From positions 1 through 5,229 of the forward strand of contig CAMPIM010000162.1 of NCBI GenBank assembly GCA_946886365.1: DNA of 5,229 nucleotides, in the 5' to 3' direction. Positions 1 through 5,229 of the stretch are shown piece by piece. The position numbers and the translations under genes were made by a program. The notes beneath the pieces were generated by a model. That model saw only the letters and a program-made list of their open reading frames with translations. It was not told where the DNA came from and made no database searches. The stretch is from an uncultured Novosphingobium sp. (GTDB lineage Bacteria > Pseudomonadota > Alphaproteobacteria > Sphingomonadales > Sphingomonadaceae). Every line of letters starts with the position of its first letter. Position 1 is the stretch's first letter.

Positions 1-2
1 GC

Positions 3-650
3 GCCAAAGTACGCCGCTGGCGCGGCAGCGCGTGGCTCCTCTGGCGCGACGGTAGCGCAAATCCGCAGGATCTTGTCACAGGCGGCAGGCTCGGCGGGTC
101 GCAAGCGGGACTCCGGCTCGATTATGATCTGACGCCAGCCAGCACCGGCCGCGCCGCCCTCTATGGCCGCGTGAGCCGCGCCTTCAATCGTCCCGCCTCG
201 CCTGAGGCTGCAACAGGCATAGCTTGGCAACCTTCCAGATCAATTCCGATCTCCATCGCAGCGGAGCGGCGGATATCCTTGGGAAATGGCGCACGCAATG
301 CCAATGCGGTGTTTGCGGTGGGCGGCTTCGGCCCCGCTCCAGTTCTGGGCAAATTGGAAGCGGAGGGTTATGGACAGGCGGGCCTGGTCGGGTTCAACCG
401 GCGCGATCTGTTCGCTGACGGCAAACTTTCCCTGCTTACGCCTATAGCGGGGACGCCCGTACGCACCGGCTTCAGCGTATCGGGAGGCGCGCAACCGCAG
501 GTGGAGCGCGTTGACATCGGGCCGGAGGTTCAGGTCCGCCTGCCACTCCCCCGCGTCGCATCGCGGCTCAGCATCGAATGGCGGCAGCGCATAGCGGGAG
601 AGGCATCGCCCTCATCCGGCCTCACTCTTACCCTCGGCGCGGATTTTTAA
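3..650 (+). CDS. C-terminal part of an outer-membrane beta-barrel protein (5' end outside the window)
   Basis: The frame is open from the left edge to a TAA at 648-650, giving 215 residues with no convincing start, so this is the 3' end of a longer gene. Short internal starts such as the ATG at 224 or GTG at 171 only re-enter this region. The protein alternates polar and hydrophobic residues and is rich in Gly, Arg and aromatics. It shows strand-like pieces (LGGSQAGLRLDYDL, GIAWQP, SIAAERRISLG, GYGQAGLVGF) and ends in LTLTLGADF, a terminal strand with a C-terminal Phe as expected of a BAM-assembled outer-membrane barrel. From memory, similar C-termini occur in large sphingomonad proteins with TPR-type or NfrA/BcsC-like architecture, but I cannot confirm that family. 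The barrel reading is an inference from composition and the C-terminus; the specific function is unknown. The next gene begins 60 bases downstream on the same strand. Confidence 0.6.
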   Translation, partial: AKVRRWRGSAWLLWRDGSANPQDLVTGGRLGGSQAGLRLDYDLTPASTGRAALYGRVSRAFNRPASPEAATGIAWQPSRSIPISIAAERRISLGNGARNANAVFAVGGFGPAPVLGKLEAEGYGQAGLVGFNRRDLFADGKLSLLTPIAGTPVRTGFSVSGGAQPQVERVDIGPEVQVRLPLPRVASRLSIEWRQRIAGEASPSSGLTLTLGADF

Positions 651-677
651 CGCGGGGCGGACGCGCAGCGCCTTTAT

Positions 678-706
678 CTTGCCATCCATTCGGCCTAACC
701 CTGTAC
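678..706 (+). promoter_or_regulatory. Candidate promoter of the TSUP permease gene
   Basis: CTTGCC (678-683) and CTGTAC (701-706) are separated by 17 bases, resembling the alphaproteobacterial housekeeping pattern CTTG-N17-CTATAT. Transcription from it would begin at about 711-713, on the ATG of the next gene. There is no purine-rich ribosome-binding site ahead of that ATG, which fits a leaderless message. The match is imperfect and such hexamers arise by chance. Confidence 0.35.
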
Positions 707-710
707 GCAC

Positions 711-1625
711 ATGGATCTCTACCTGCCCATCGCCAATCTGTCGGTGAACGCGCTGGTGATCATTGCCCTGGGCGGTGTGGTCGGCCTGCTCTCCGGCATG
801 TTCGGCGTCGGCGGCGGCTTCCTGACCACGCCCCTGCTGATCTTCTACGGCATTCCACCCACCGTGGCGGCCGCGTCCGCCGCGTCCCAGGTCACCGGCG
901 CCAGCGTATCGGGCGTCGTTACCCACATGGCGAGGGGTACCGTCGATTTCCGGATGGGCGGCGTCCTGATCGGCGGCGGCATCATTGGAGCAGGCATCGG
1001 CGTGCTGTTGTTCCGGCTGCTCCAGTCCATCGGGCAGATCGATACGGCTATCGGCATCCTTTATGTCCTGATGCTCGGCGGCATCGGCATGTTGATGGCG
1101 AAGGAGTCGGTCCAGGCGCTGATCCTGTTGAAAACGGGCAAACGCATGCAGGCCCGCAAGCGCCGCCATCACCCCTTGGTCGCCGCGCTGCCGATGCGGT
1201 GGCGCTTCTATCGCTCGGGCCTTTATATCTCTCCCCTCGCGCCGTTGCTGCTCGGTGTTGCGACGGGTATACTGACAACCTTGCTGGGCGTAGGCGGTGG
1301 CTTCATTCTTGTGCCCGCCATGCTGTACCTGCTTGGCATGACCACCCAGTCGGTGGTGGGCACTTCGCTGTTTCAGATATTGTTCGTCACCATGGCAACG
1401 ACGATGATGCACGCCATGACCACCAAGGCAGTCGATCTCGTCCTCGCGATGCTGCTTCTGATCGGCAGCGTGACGGGGGCACAGATCGGCACCCGCATTT
1501 CCATGACCGCTCGCCCCGAATATCTACGCATATTATTGTCGGTGATCGTACTGCTGGTCGCCGCGCGCATGGCGTTGGGTCTCGGCTTCCGCCCCGACGA
1601 AATCTACACGGTGGAAGTGCGTTGA
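711..1625 (+). CDS. TSUP family (TauE/SafE) membrane permease
   Basis: A 304-residue, strongly hydrophobic inner-membrane protein of the 4-toluene sulfonate/sulfite exporter (TSUP) family, whose members move sulfite, sulfonates or related organic anions. The two-fold internal repeat typical of the family is visible: FGVGGGF at residues 31-37 and LGVGGGF at 192-198, each followed by a Pro-containing helix (TTPLLIF, LVPAMLYLLG). Each repeat then has a small-residue helix and a short His-containing loop (THMARGTVDF near 71-80; MMHAMTTKAVD near 232-242). A basic loop of about 30 residues (roughly 141-169, with KRMQARKRRHH) separates the halves and is probably cytoplasmic. The length suits the family. 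The ATG at 711 gives an intact first membrane segment; no Shine-Dalgarno precedes it. The stop overlaps the next gene by 4 bases, so the two are almost certainly co-transcribed. The substrate cannot be read from the sequence; sulfite or a sulfonate is only a family-level guess. Confidence 0.9.
   Translation: MDLYLPIANLSVNALVIIALGGVVGLLSGMFGVGGGFLTTPLLIFYGIPPTVAAASAASQVTGASVSGVVTHMARGTVDFRMGGVLIGGGIIGAGIGVLLFRLLQSIGQIDTAIGILYVLMLGGIGMLMAKESVQALILLKTGKRMQARKRRHHPLVAALPMRWRFYRSGLYISPLAPLLLGVATGILTTLLGVGGGFILVPAMLYLLGMTTQSVVGTSLFQILFVTMATTMMHAMTTKAVDLVLAMLLLIGSVTGAQIGTRISMTARPEYLRILLSVIVLLVAARMALGLGFRPDEIYTVEVR
1610..1617 (+). promoter_or_regulatory. Ribosome-binding site supporting the TTG start at 1622
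   Basis: GGTGGAAG, inside the end of the permease gene, has its GGA core 6 bases before the TTG at 1622. It supports that rare start and suggests translational coupling to the upstream gene. Confidence 0.5.
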
Positions 1626-2386
1626 ACCTGCGCGCCCGTCTCGCACTGCTCCTCCCCCTCTCGACACTGCTCGGCGCGGCAGGGGAGCCGATGCTCGTCC
1701 CCGACGTCTCGCAACGGGAAGTGGAGATCCAGTACAGCTTCACCGGCGCCGACCTCCTGCTGTTTGGAGCGATCGTCTATCCCGACGGTCGTCGGCCCAG
1801 CAAACCTGCGGACATATTGGTTGTGCTGAAAGGCCCCGACCAATCCATCACCATGCGCGAGAAACAAAAGGTCGCTGGCATCTGGGTCAATGCGGACAGC
1901 GCCCGCTTCCGCTCCGCGCCCAGCTTTTATGCGGTCGCCTCTTCCCGTCCGATCGCCAACGTCGTCGATGAACGGACGGCCGCGATCTACGAACTGGGCG
2001 TGGACAAGCTGCAACTGTCCCCATCCTCTCTCAATGACAGCGCCGAGCTTGATCGTTTCCAGGCCGGGTTGATCGACCTGCGCGAACGATCGGGATTGTT
2101 CGCCGAACGGCCCGGCTCGGTGGAGATCACCGATGGCGTGTTATACCGGGCACGCATCCCGCTGCCCGCGCGCGTCATCGTCGGCGATTATACAGCGGAA
2201 ACCTTCCTCGTGCAGGATGGCCGGGTCGTTGCCGCCGCCGTCCGCGACATCACCATCCGCAAGTCGGGGTTCGAACGTTTCATGGCGGTGGCCGCCGAAC
2301 GATGGTCCTTCTTGTACGGCCTTACCGCCATTTTGCTGGCGGTGGGCATGGGCTGGACCGCCGGAGCCGTCGCGCGGCGCTTCTAA
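1622..2386 (+). CDS. TIGR02186 / Alph_Pro_TM family membrane-anchored periplasmic protein
   Basis: A 254-residue protein if started at TTG 1622. The order is a cleavable-looking signal peptide (LRARLALLLPLSTLLGAA, possible cleavage after Ala20), a periplasmic domain of about 200 residues, one membrane helix (about 229-250) and a short basic tail ending ARRF. Near the mature N-terminus, VSQREVEIQYSFTGADLLLFGA matches in style the family signature of a Ser-containing beta strand, F-x-G and LFGA, followed by DILVVLKGP and later GVLYRARIPLP and GDYTAETFLV. This agrees with TIGR02186 (PF09608), an alphaproteobacterial family of unknown function and similar length. The TTG start is chosen because the next Met (codon 24, at 1691) would remove the signal peptide, and because TTGA overlaps the permease stop as in coupled operons. 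As I recall, the family often sits beside TauE/SafE permeases, which suggests a periplasmic partner of the transporter; this is inference. The stop lies 4 bases from the end of the opposing DUF488 gene. Confidence 0.82.
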   Translation: MNLRARLALLLPLSTLLGAAGEPMLVPDVSQREVEIQYSFTGADLLLFGAIVYPDGRRPSKPADILVVLKGPDQSITMREKQKVAGIWVNADSARFRSAPSFYAVASSRPIANVVDERTAAIYELGVDKLQLSPSSLNDSAELDRFQAGLIDLRERSGLFAERPGSVEITDGVLYRARIPLPARVIVGDYTAETFLVQDGRVVAAAVRDITIRKSGFERFMAVAAERWSFLYGLTAILLAVGMGWTAGAVARRF

Positions 2387-2390
2387 CGGT

Positions 2391-2822
2391 TCAGGGCTTC
2401 AGGTCCACACGCTCGTCGTCTGGGAAAAGATATTCCAGCAATAAGGAGCGATGGCATCCGTCCGCCTCCCGCTCAAAACACAGCAAAGCCGTGGGCCGCT
2501 CCCGCGCCATGTCGCGCAACTGTTCCGCCTGGACGATAGCTTCCGGCAGGTCGAGTTGCCGCGAATAAATCTCCCGAAGTTTCGCATGATTGCCCTTGCG
2601 AGCCGCCTCCCGACCCTCGGCGGGCGTGCCCAGCGCCTTCAGCCCGACATAGTCGATCCCGGCCTCCTTCAGTCCCGCCGCCAGAATGTTCTTGGAAAAT
2701 CCCGGCCGCCGCGAAAGCGGAACCGCCCTGATGTCCGCCAGCAAGGTGACGCCTGCCTGCCGCAGCGCCGCTATCAGCTCGCCCTGCGTAGCCCCTTCAT
2801 ACCCGATCGTGAAAATCCGCAT
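2391..2822 (-). CDS. DUF488 domain-containing protein
   Basis: A 143-residue soluble protein encoded on the minus strand (ATG at 2822-2820, TGA at 2393-2391). It shows the DUF488 hallmarks in order: IFTIGYEG at residues 3-10, [18 protein letters not shown] at about 27-44, [10 protein letters not shown] at about 58-67, and a C-terminal LLCFE (113-117) followed by CHR (123-125). The length is normal for the family. The biochemical role of DUF488 proteins is not established; the conserved Asp-Ile-Arg, CFE and CHR residues suggest an enzymatic or nucleic-acid-related site, but nothing here proves it. There is no strong Shine-Dalgarno, and a promoter-like element ends a few bases before the ATG. 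It is convergent with the TIGR02186 gene and divergent from pyrB, so it is a single-gene unit unlikely to share their function. Confidence 0.88.
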   Translation of the reverse strand: MRIFTIGYEGATQGELIAALRQAGVTLLADIRAVPLSRRPGFSKNILAAGLKEAGIDYVGLKALGTPAEGREAARKGNHAKLREIYSRQLDLPEAIVQAEQLRDMARERPTALLCFEREADGCHRSLLLEYLFPDDERVDLKP

Positions 2823-2829
2823 CCCAAGC

Positions 2830-2857
2830 AGATAGGAAAGCGGACGGAACTTCCAAG
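2830..2857 (-). promoter_or_regulatory. Candidate promoter of the DUF488 gene
   Basis: Read on the minus strand, CTTGGA (2857-2852) is followed after 16 bases by CTATCT (2835-2830), close to the alphaproteobacterial CTTG-N17-CTATAT pattern. Transcription would start near 2823, next to the ATG at 2822, predicting a leaderless message. Its -35 element lies 8 bases from that of the divergent pyrB promoter candidate. Confidence 0.4.
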
Positions 2858-2865
2858 CTTCCCGT

Positions 2866-2894
2866 CTTGCCCTCTTTCCTGCCCTCGCCTAAAG
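2866..2894 (+). promoter_or_regulatory. Candidate promoter of the pyrB operon
   Basis: CTTGCC (2866-2871) and CTAAAG (2889-2894) are 17 bases apart. Transcription would begin at about 2900-2902, only a few bases before the pyrB ATG at 2904. The Shine-Dalgarno-like AAAGGG (2891-2896) overlaps the -10 element and would then be outside the mRNA, so either the message is near-leaderless or a promoter further upstream is used. No attenuator or leader peptide fits in the 81-base gap. Confidence 0.35.
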
Positions 2895-2903
2895 GGTCCG
2901 TTC

Positions 2904-3899
2904 ATGCCCGACATAACCGTTCCCCCCACCTCGTCCGACCTGACCGGCCGGGCGTTGTTTCCGCATCGGCATCTTCTCTCCATCGCCGACCTGAAGCCTT
3001 GGGAAATCCGTTTCCTGCTGGATGAGGCAGAACATTGGGCGCGGACCAACCGGGACAATGCGCGCAAGCATGACGACCGCCTCGCCGGAATGACGCAAAT
3101 CAATGCCTTCTTCGAAAACAGCACCCGCACCCTGCTGTCGTTCGAAATCGCGGGCAAACGTCTGGGCGCCGACGTCGTGAACATGCACGCGGGGCAGTCG
3201 AGCGTGAAGAAGGGGGAGACCCTGATCGACACCGCCATGACCCTCAACGCGATGGCCGCCGACGTGATCGTCATTCGTCATGCGAGTTCGGGCGCCGTTG
3301 CCCTGATTTCGGACATGGTGGACTGCCCGGTCCTCAATGCTGGGGACGGCTGGCACCAGCATCCAACGCAAGCCCTGCTCGACGCCCTCACCATCCGCCG
3401 CCGCAAGGGAGGTTTTGAGGGCCTTATCGTCGCGATTTGCGGGGATGTGCTGCATAGCCGCGTCGCGCGGTCGAACATGCTCTGCCTCGCGGCTCTGGGC
3501 GCGCAGGTTCGCGCCGTCGCGCCGCCGACCTTGATGCCACCCGAGGTGGAGATGCTGGGCGCCACGCCCTATAATCGGATGGACGAGGGGTTGGATGGCG
3601 CCGATGTCGTGATGATGCTGCGCCTTCAGAATGAACGGATGGACGGCGCCTTCATCCCCTCGCCTCGCGAATATCACATGCTTTACGGCCTGACGCCCGA
3701 ACGGCTTGCCATTGCCAAGCCCGACGCATTGGTCATGCACCCTGGCCCCATGAACCGCGGCGTCGAGATATCGAGCGTGGTGGCGGATGATCCGGATCGC
3801 TCCGCCATCACTGAACAGGTGGAAATGGGCGTCGCAATCCGCATGGCCTGTCTGGATGTGCTGACCCGTGGCGCGCGCGGCGTGGAGGGTTGGGCATGA
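2904..3899 (+). CDS. pyrB: Aspartate carbamoyltransferase catalytic subunit
   Basis: Catalyses carbamoyl phosphate + L-aspartate to N-carbamoyl-L-aspartate, the first committed step of pyrimidine synthesis, in the cytoplasm. The 331 residues hold all the landmarks. Carbamoyl-phosphate site: ENSTRT (71-76) and IRHAS (124-128). Loop lent by the neighbouring subunit: SSVKKGET (99-106), with Ser99 and Lys103 matching E. coli Ser80 and Lys84. Then HPTQ (153-156), [12 protein letters not shown] (180-191), RLQNER (240-245) with the aspartate-binding Arg, and HPGPMNRG (279-286). Compared with E. coli PyrB there is an N-terminal extension of about 15 residues before HLLSIADL, as in the Pseudomonas-type enzymes that assemble with PyrC'. 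ATG 2904 is chosen because it yields this N-terminus and has AAAGGG upstream; the frame is open further left only opposite DUF488. The stop overlaps the next gene by ATGA. No pyrI regulatory-subunit gene is present. Confidence 0.97.
   Translation: MPDITVPPTSSDLTGRALFPHRHLLSIADLKPWEIRFLLDEAEHWARTNRDNARKHDDRLAGMTQINAFFENSTRTLLSFEIAGKRLGADVVNMHAGQSSVKKGETLIDTAMTLNAMAADVIVIRHASSGAVALISDMVDCPVLNAGDGWHQHPTQALLDALTIRRRKGGFEGLIVAICGDVLHSRVARSNMLCLAALGAQVRAVAPPTLMPPEVEMLGATPYNRMDEGLDGADVVMMLRLQNERMDGAFIPSPREYHMLYGLTPERLAIAKPDALVMHPGPMNRGVEISSVVADDPDRSAITEQVEMGVAIRMACLDVLTRGARGVEGWA
3884..3889 (+). promoter_or_regulatory. Ribosome-binding site of the dihydroorotase-like gene
   Basis: GGAGGG within the last codons of pyrB lies 6 bases before ATG 3896. 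It favours that start over the in-frame TTG at 3890, which would sit directly against the site. Confidence 0.65.
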
Positions 3900-5119
3900 G
3901 CAAGCTTGCCATCATCAACGCGAAGCTGGCCGACCCCGCTGCCCGCGACGTCCGCACTGGCGCGATCCTGATCGAAGGCGATCAGATCATCGCCTCGGGC
4001 AATGTCGATGTGCCGGACGACGCCGAAACGATCGACGCCGCCGGGCTGGTGGTGGCTCCGGGCCTCATCGATCTGGGCGTGTTCGCTACCGACAAGCCTG
4101 CCTTCCACTTCGGCGGGATCACGCGGGCCGCCCTGATGCCCGACCAGTCCTCCCCGCTGGATGAGGCTGGCCTCATCCGTCAGGCCGCGCGCGCGGGTAA
4201 GCCCGATTTCTGGGTGCATCCAATCGCTGCCGCCACACGGGGCCTCAAAGGGGGCGAGCTGGCGGAAATCGGCATGATGCAGGCAGCGGGCGCCAAGGCG
4301 GTGGCTACTGGTCGGCAATGGATCGCGGATTCAGGCGTGATGATGCGGGTACTCGCCTATGCGTCGGGCCTTGGCCTGACAGTCATCACGCATGCCGAAG
4401 ACAGCGGCCTCGCGGGCAAGGCAGTCGCAACCAGCGGTGAAACGGCGACCCGGTTGGGCCTGCCCCACGCACCTGCATGCGCCGAAGCAATCGCGATCGC
4501 GCGCGACCTCATGCTGGCGAAGGAAACGGGCGCCGCCATCCACTTCCGGCTCGTGACGACAAAGGCGGGCTTTGACCTCATACGCGCGGCAAAGGCCGAA
4601 GGCGTAAAGGTCACCTGCGGGATCAGCCCGGCCTATCTTTACCTTGCCGACAATGCCGTCACCAACTTCCGCACCTTCGCGCGCCTGTCGCCTCCGCTAA
4701 GGTCGGAGGATGACCGCAGGGCCTCGATCGTCGCGGTCGCCGACGGGACGGTGGATGTGATCACCTCCAGTCATGATCCCCGTGGCCCCGAGGATAAGAG
4801 GTTACCCTTCGCCGACGCTTCTCCCGGCATGGCTGGAGCCGAGACGTTGCTAGCCCTGTCGCTGAATCTCGTGCGCGAAGGCCATCTGTCGATGACGCGC
4901 CTGATGATGCTGCTCAGCGCCAATCCGGCCCGCATATTGGGGGTCGATGCAGGAAGCTTCGCCGCCGGTAGCGCCGCCGACCTCATCTTCATCGATCCCG
5001 ATGCGCCATGGATCATAGATTCCACGAAAATGGCAGCGCAGGCGGGCAACACGCCCTTCGACCGGATGCCGGTACAGGGCCGCACCCGCCGCGTGATGAA
5101 AGGCGGCATTTTCCTCTAA
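3896..5119 (+). CDS. pyrX: Dihydroorotase-like protein, probably non-catalytic (PyrC'/PyrX)
   Basis: A 407-residue amidohydrolase-superfamily protein of dihydroorotase type I layout: a small N-terminal beta domain ([25 protein letters not shown]), the barrel entry VVAPGLID (52-59), and a C-terminal beta domain ([27 protein letters not shown]). The active-site residues are mostly lost. The normal D-x-H-x-H-x-R is DLGVFAT (59-65), with both His and the Arg gone. The region normally reading H-x-x-H-V-S is HFRLVT (216-221), with Leu for the second His. The TDHAPH motif is SSHDPR (291-296), with Ser for the catalytic Asp. HAED (166-169) and ADSG (144-147) remain. It is therefore unlikely to hydrolyse dihydroorotate. 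In Pseudomonas a similar inactive PyrC' encoded next to pyrB is needed to assemble active aspartate carbamoyltransferase, and the ATGA overlap with pyrB here fits co-translational assembly. A functional dihydroorotase should be encoded elsewhere. ATG 3896 is preferred over TTG 3890. Confidence 0.88.
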   Translation: MSKLAIINAKLADPAARDVRTGAILIEGDQIIASGNVDVPDDAETIDAAGLVVAPGLIDLGVFATDKPAFHFGGITRAALMPDQSSPLDEAGLIRQAARAGKPDFWVHPIAAATRGLKGGELAEIGMMQAAGAKAVATGRQWIADSGVMMRVLAYASGLGLTVITHAEDSGLAGKAVATSGETATRLGLPHAPACAEAIAIARDLMLAKETGAAIHFRLVTTKAGFDLIRAAKAEGVKVTCGISPAYLYLADNAVTNFRTFARLSPPLRSEDDRRASIVAVADGTVDVITSSHDPRGPEDKRLPFADASPGMAGAETLLALSLNLVREGHLSMTRLMMLLSANPARILGVDAGSFAAGSAADLIFIDPDAPWIIDSTKMAAQAGNTPFDRMPVQGRTRRVMKGGIFL

Positions 5120-5128
5120 AGTTTCCTG

Positions 5129-5157
5129 CTTGCTCTCCCCCGCAGGCCACGCTAAAG
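5129..5157 (+). promoter_or_regulatory. Candidate promoter of the tRNA-Trp gene
   Basis: CTTGCT (5129-5134) and CTAAAG (5152-5157) are 17 bases apart, and transcription would begin near 5164, about 13 bases before the mature tRNA 5' end. The -10 hexamer is identical to that proposed for pyrB. No terminator-like hairpin separates it from the upstream gene, so read-through from the pyrB operon is also possible. Confidence 0.4.
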
Positions 5158-5176
5158 CGCCCTCCTTCGCCGGTAC

Positions 5177-5229
5177 AGGAGTGTAGCTCAGCTGGTAGAG
5201 CGTCGGTCTCCAAAACCGAATGCCGGGGG
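5177..5229 (+). tRNA. tRNA-Trp (anticodon CCA), 3' end cut off by the window
   Basis: The 5' half of a tRNA is clear. AGGAGTG (5177-5183) is the 5' acceptor strand, followed by TA. The D arm is GCTC (5186-5189), loop AGCTGGTA, GAGC (5198-5201). The anticodon stem TCGGT (5203-5207) pairs perfectly with ACCGA (5215-5219) around the loop CTCCAAA, placing the anticodon CCA at 5210-5212, which reads UGG (Trp). A five-base variable region (5220-5224) and GGGGG, the 5' strand of the T stem, reach the window end. The rest of the T arm, the acceptor 3' strand and any CCA lie outside. In many alphaproteobacteria this tRNA precedes secE-nusG; that cannot be seen here. Confidence 0.95.

Noticed and set aside
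656..675. GGCG...CGCC hairpin followed by TTT as a terminator of the barrel gene
   Set aside because: The stem is only 4 base pairs with a 9-base loop and a 3-base T run, too weak in GC-rich DNA to call.
804..1304. Near-repeated DNA at 804-821 and 1287-1304 (encoding GVGGGF twice)
   Set aside because: This is the normal two-fold internal duplication of TSUP permeases, not a recent repeat or recombination site.
612..1412. Minus-strand open frame of 266 codons opposite the permease
   Set aside because: Gln/His/Asp/Ala-rich with no recognisable motif, lying wholly antisense to a well-supported TSUP gene.
578..1621. Long open frame running through the permease gene into the TIGR02186 gene
   Set aside because: This is the same frame as the TIGR02186 protein but upstream of its signal peptide. 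Its translation is Arg/His/Pro-rich low-complexity sequence, as expected from the out-of-frame shadow of the GC-rich permease gene.
2846..2862. Short palindrome GGAACTTCC with repeated TTCC as a possible operator in the divergent region
   Set aside because: Arms of 4 bases are expected by chance. It overlaps the promoter candidates, but no regulator family can be named.
2451..2903. Possible 151-residue N-terminal extension of PyrB
   Set aside because: The open frame lies opposite DUF488, its translation is basic and unlike any ATCase segment, and ATG 2904 gives a family-typical length and N-terminus.
2889..3740. Minus-strand open frame of 283 codons opposite pyrB
   Set aside because: Its composition is that of an antisense shadow, and pyrB on the other strand has every expected motif.
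3890..3895. TTG at 3890 as the start of the dihydroorotase-like gene
   Set aside because: It would touch the GGAGGG site at 3884-3889 with no spacing, whereas ATG 3896 has proper spacing and the typical ATGA overlap.
3896..5119. Simple annotation as catalytic dihydroorotase pyrC
   Set aside because: Both His of HxH, a second-site His and the catalytic Asp are replaced, so catalytic activity is not supported.

Overview
The window is GC-rich, densely coding DNA, with G or C at most third codon positions. It most likely comes from the chromosome of an alphaproteobacterium of the sphingomonad group (Sphingomonas, Sphingobium or Novosphingobium). Three things point there: an alphaproteobacteria-restricted TIGR02186/Alph_Pro_TM protein beside a TauE/SafE-type permease, a pyrB overlapping a dihydroorotase-like gene, and a tRNA-Trp of alphaproteobacterial type. 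The assignment rests on recalled family and gene-order patterns, not on a search.

Layout from left to right. (1) The 3' end of a gene open at the left edge (to 650) encodes what looks like the C-terminal outer-membrane beta-barrel of a larger surface protein. (2) A two-gene unit on the + strand follows: a TSUP (TauE/SafE) anion permease (711-1625) and, overlapping its stop by 4 bases, a TIGR02186 protein with a signal peptide, a periplasmic domain and one C-terminal membrane anchor (TTG start at 1622, to 2386). (3) A small DUF488 gene lies on the - strand (2391-2822), tail to tail with the previous gene across only 4 bases. (4) An 81-base divergent intergenic region (2823-2903) carries back-to-back promoter-like elements. 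(5) Then comes the pyrimidine unit: pyrB, aspartate carbamoyltransferase (2904-3899), and a dihydroorotase homologue (3896-5119) joined by an ATGA overlap. (6) The last 53 bases are the 5' part of a tRNA-Trp gene (anticodon CCA), cut by the window end.

The most interesting point is that the dihydroorotase homologue has lost most metal-binding and catalytic residues. The HxH motif, the later ligand His and the catalytic Asp are all replaced. It is therefore best read as a non-catalytic PyrC' (PyrX) that scaffolds PyrB, as in Pseudomonas, and not as a working dihydroorotase. A second theme is that the candidate promoters of the permease, DUF488 and pyrB genes all lie so close to their ATG codons that the mRNAs would be leaderless or nearly so. 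The TSUP permease plus TIGR02186 pair is the best candidate here for an under-described two-component membrane system.

I saw no CRISPR array, insertion sequence, integrase, phage gene or extended repeat, and no stretch over 300 bases lacks a gene.
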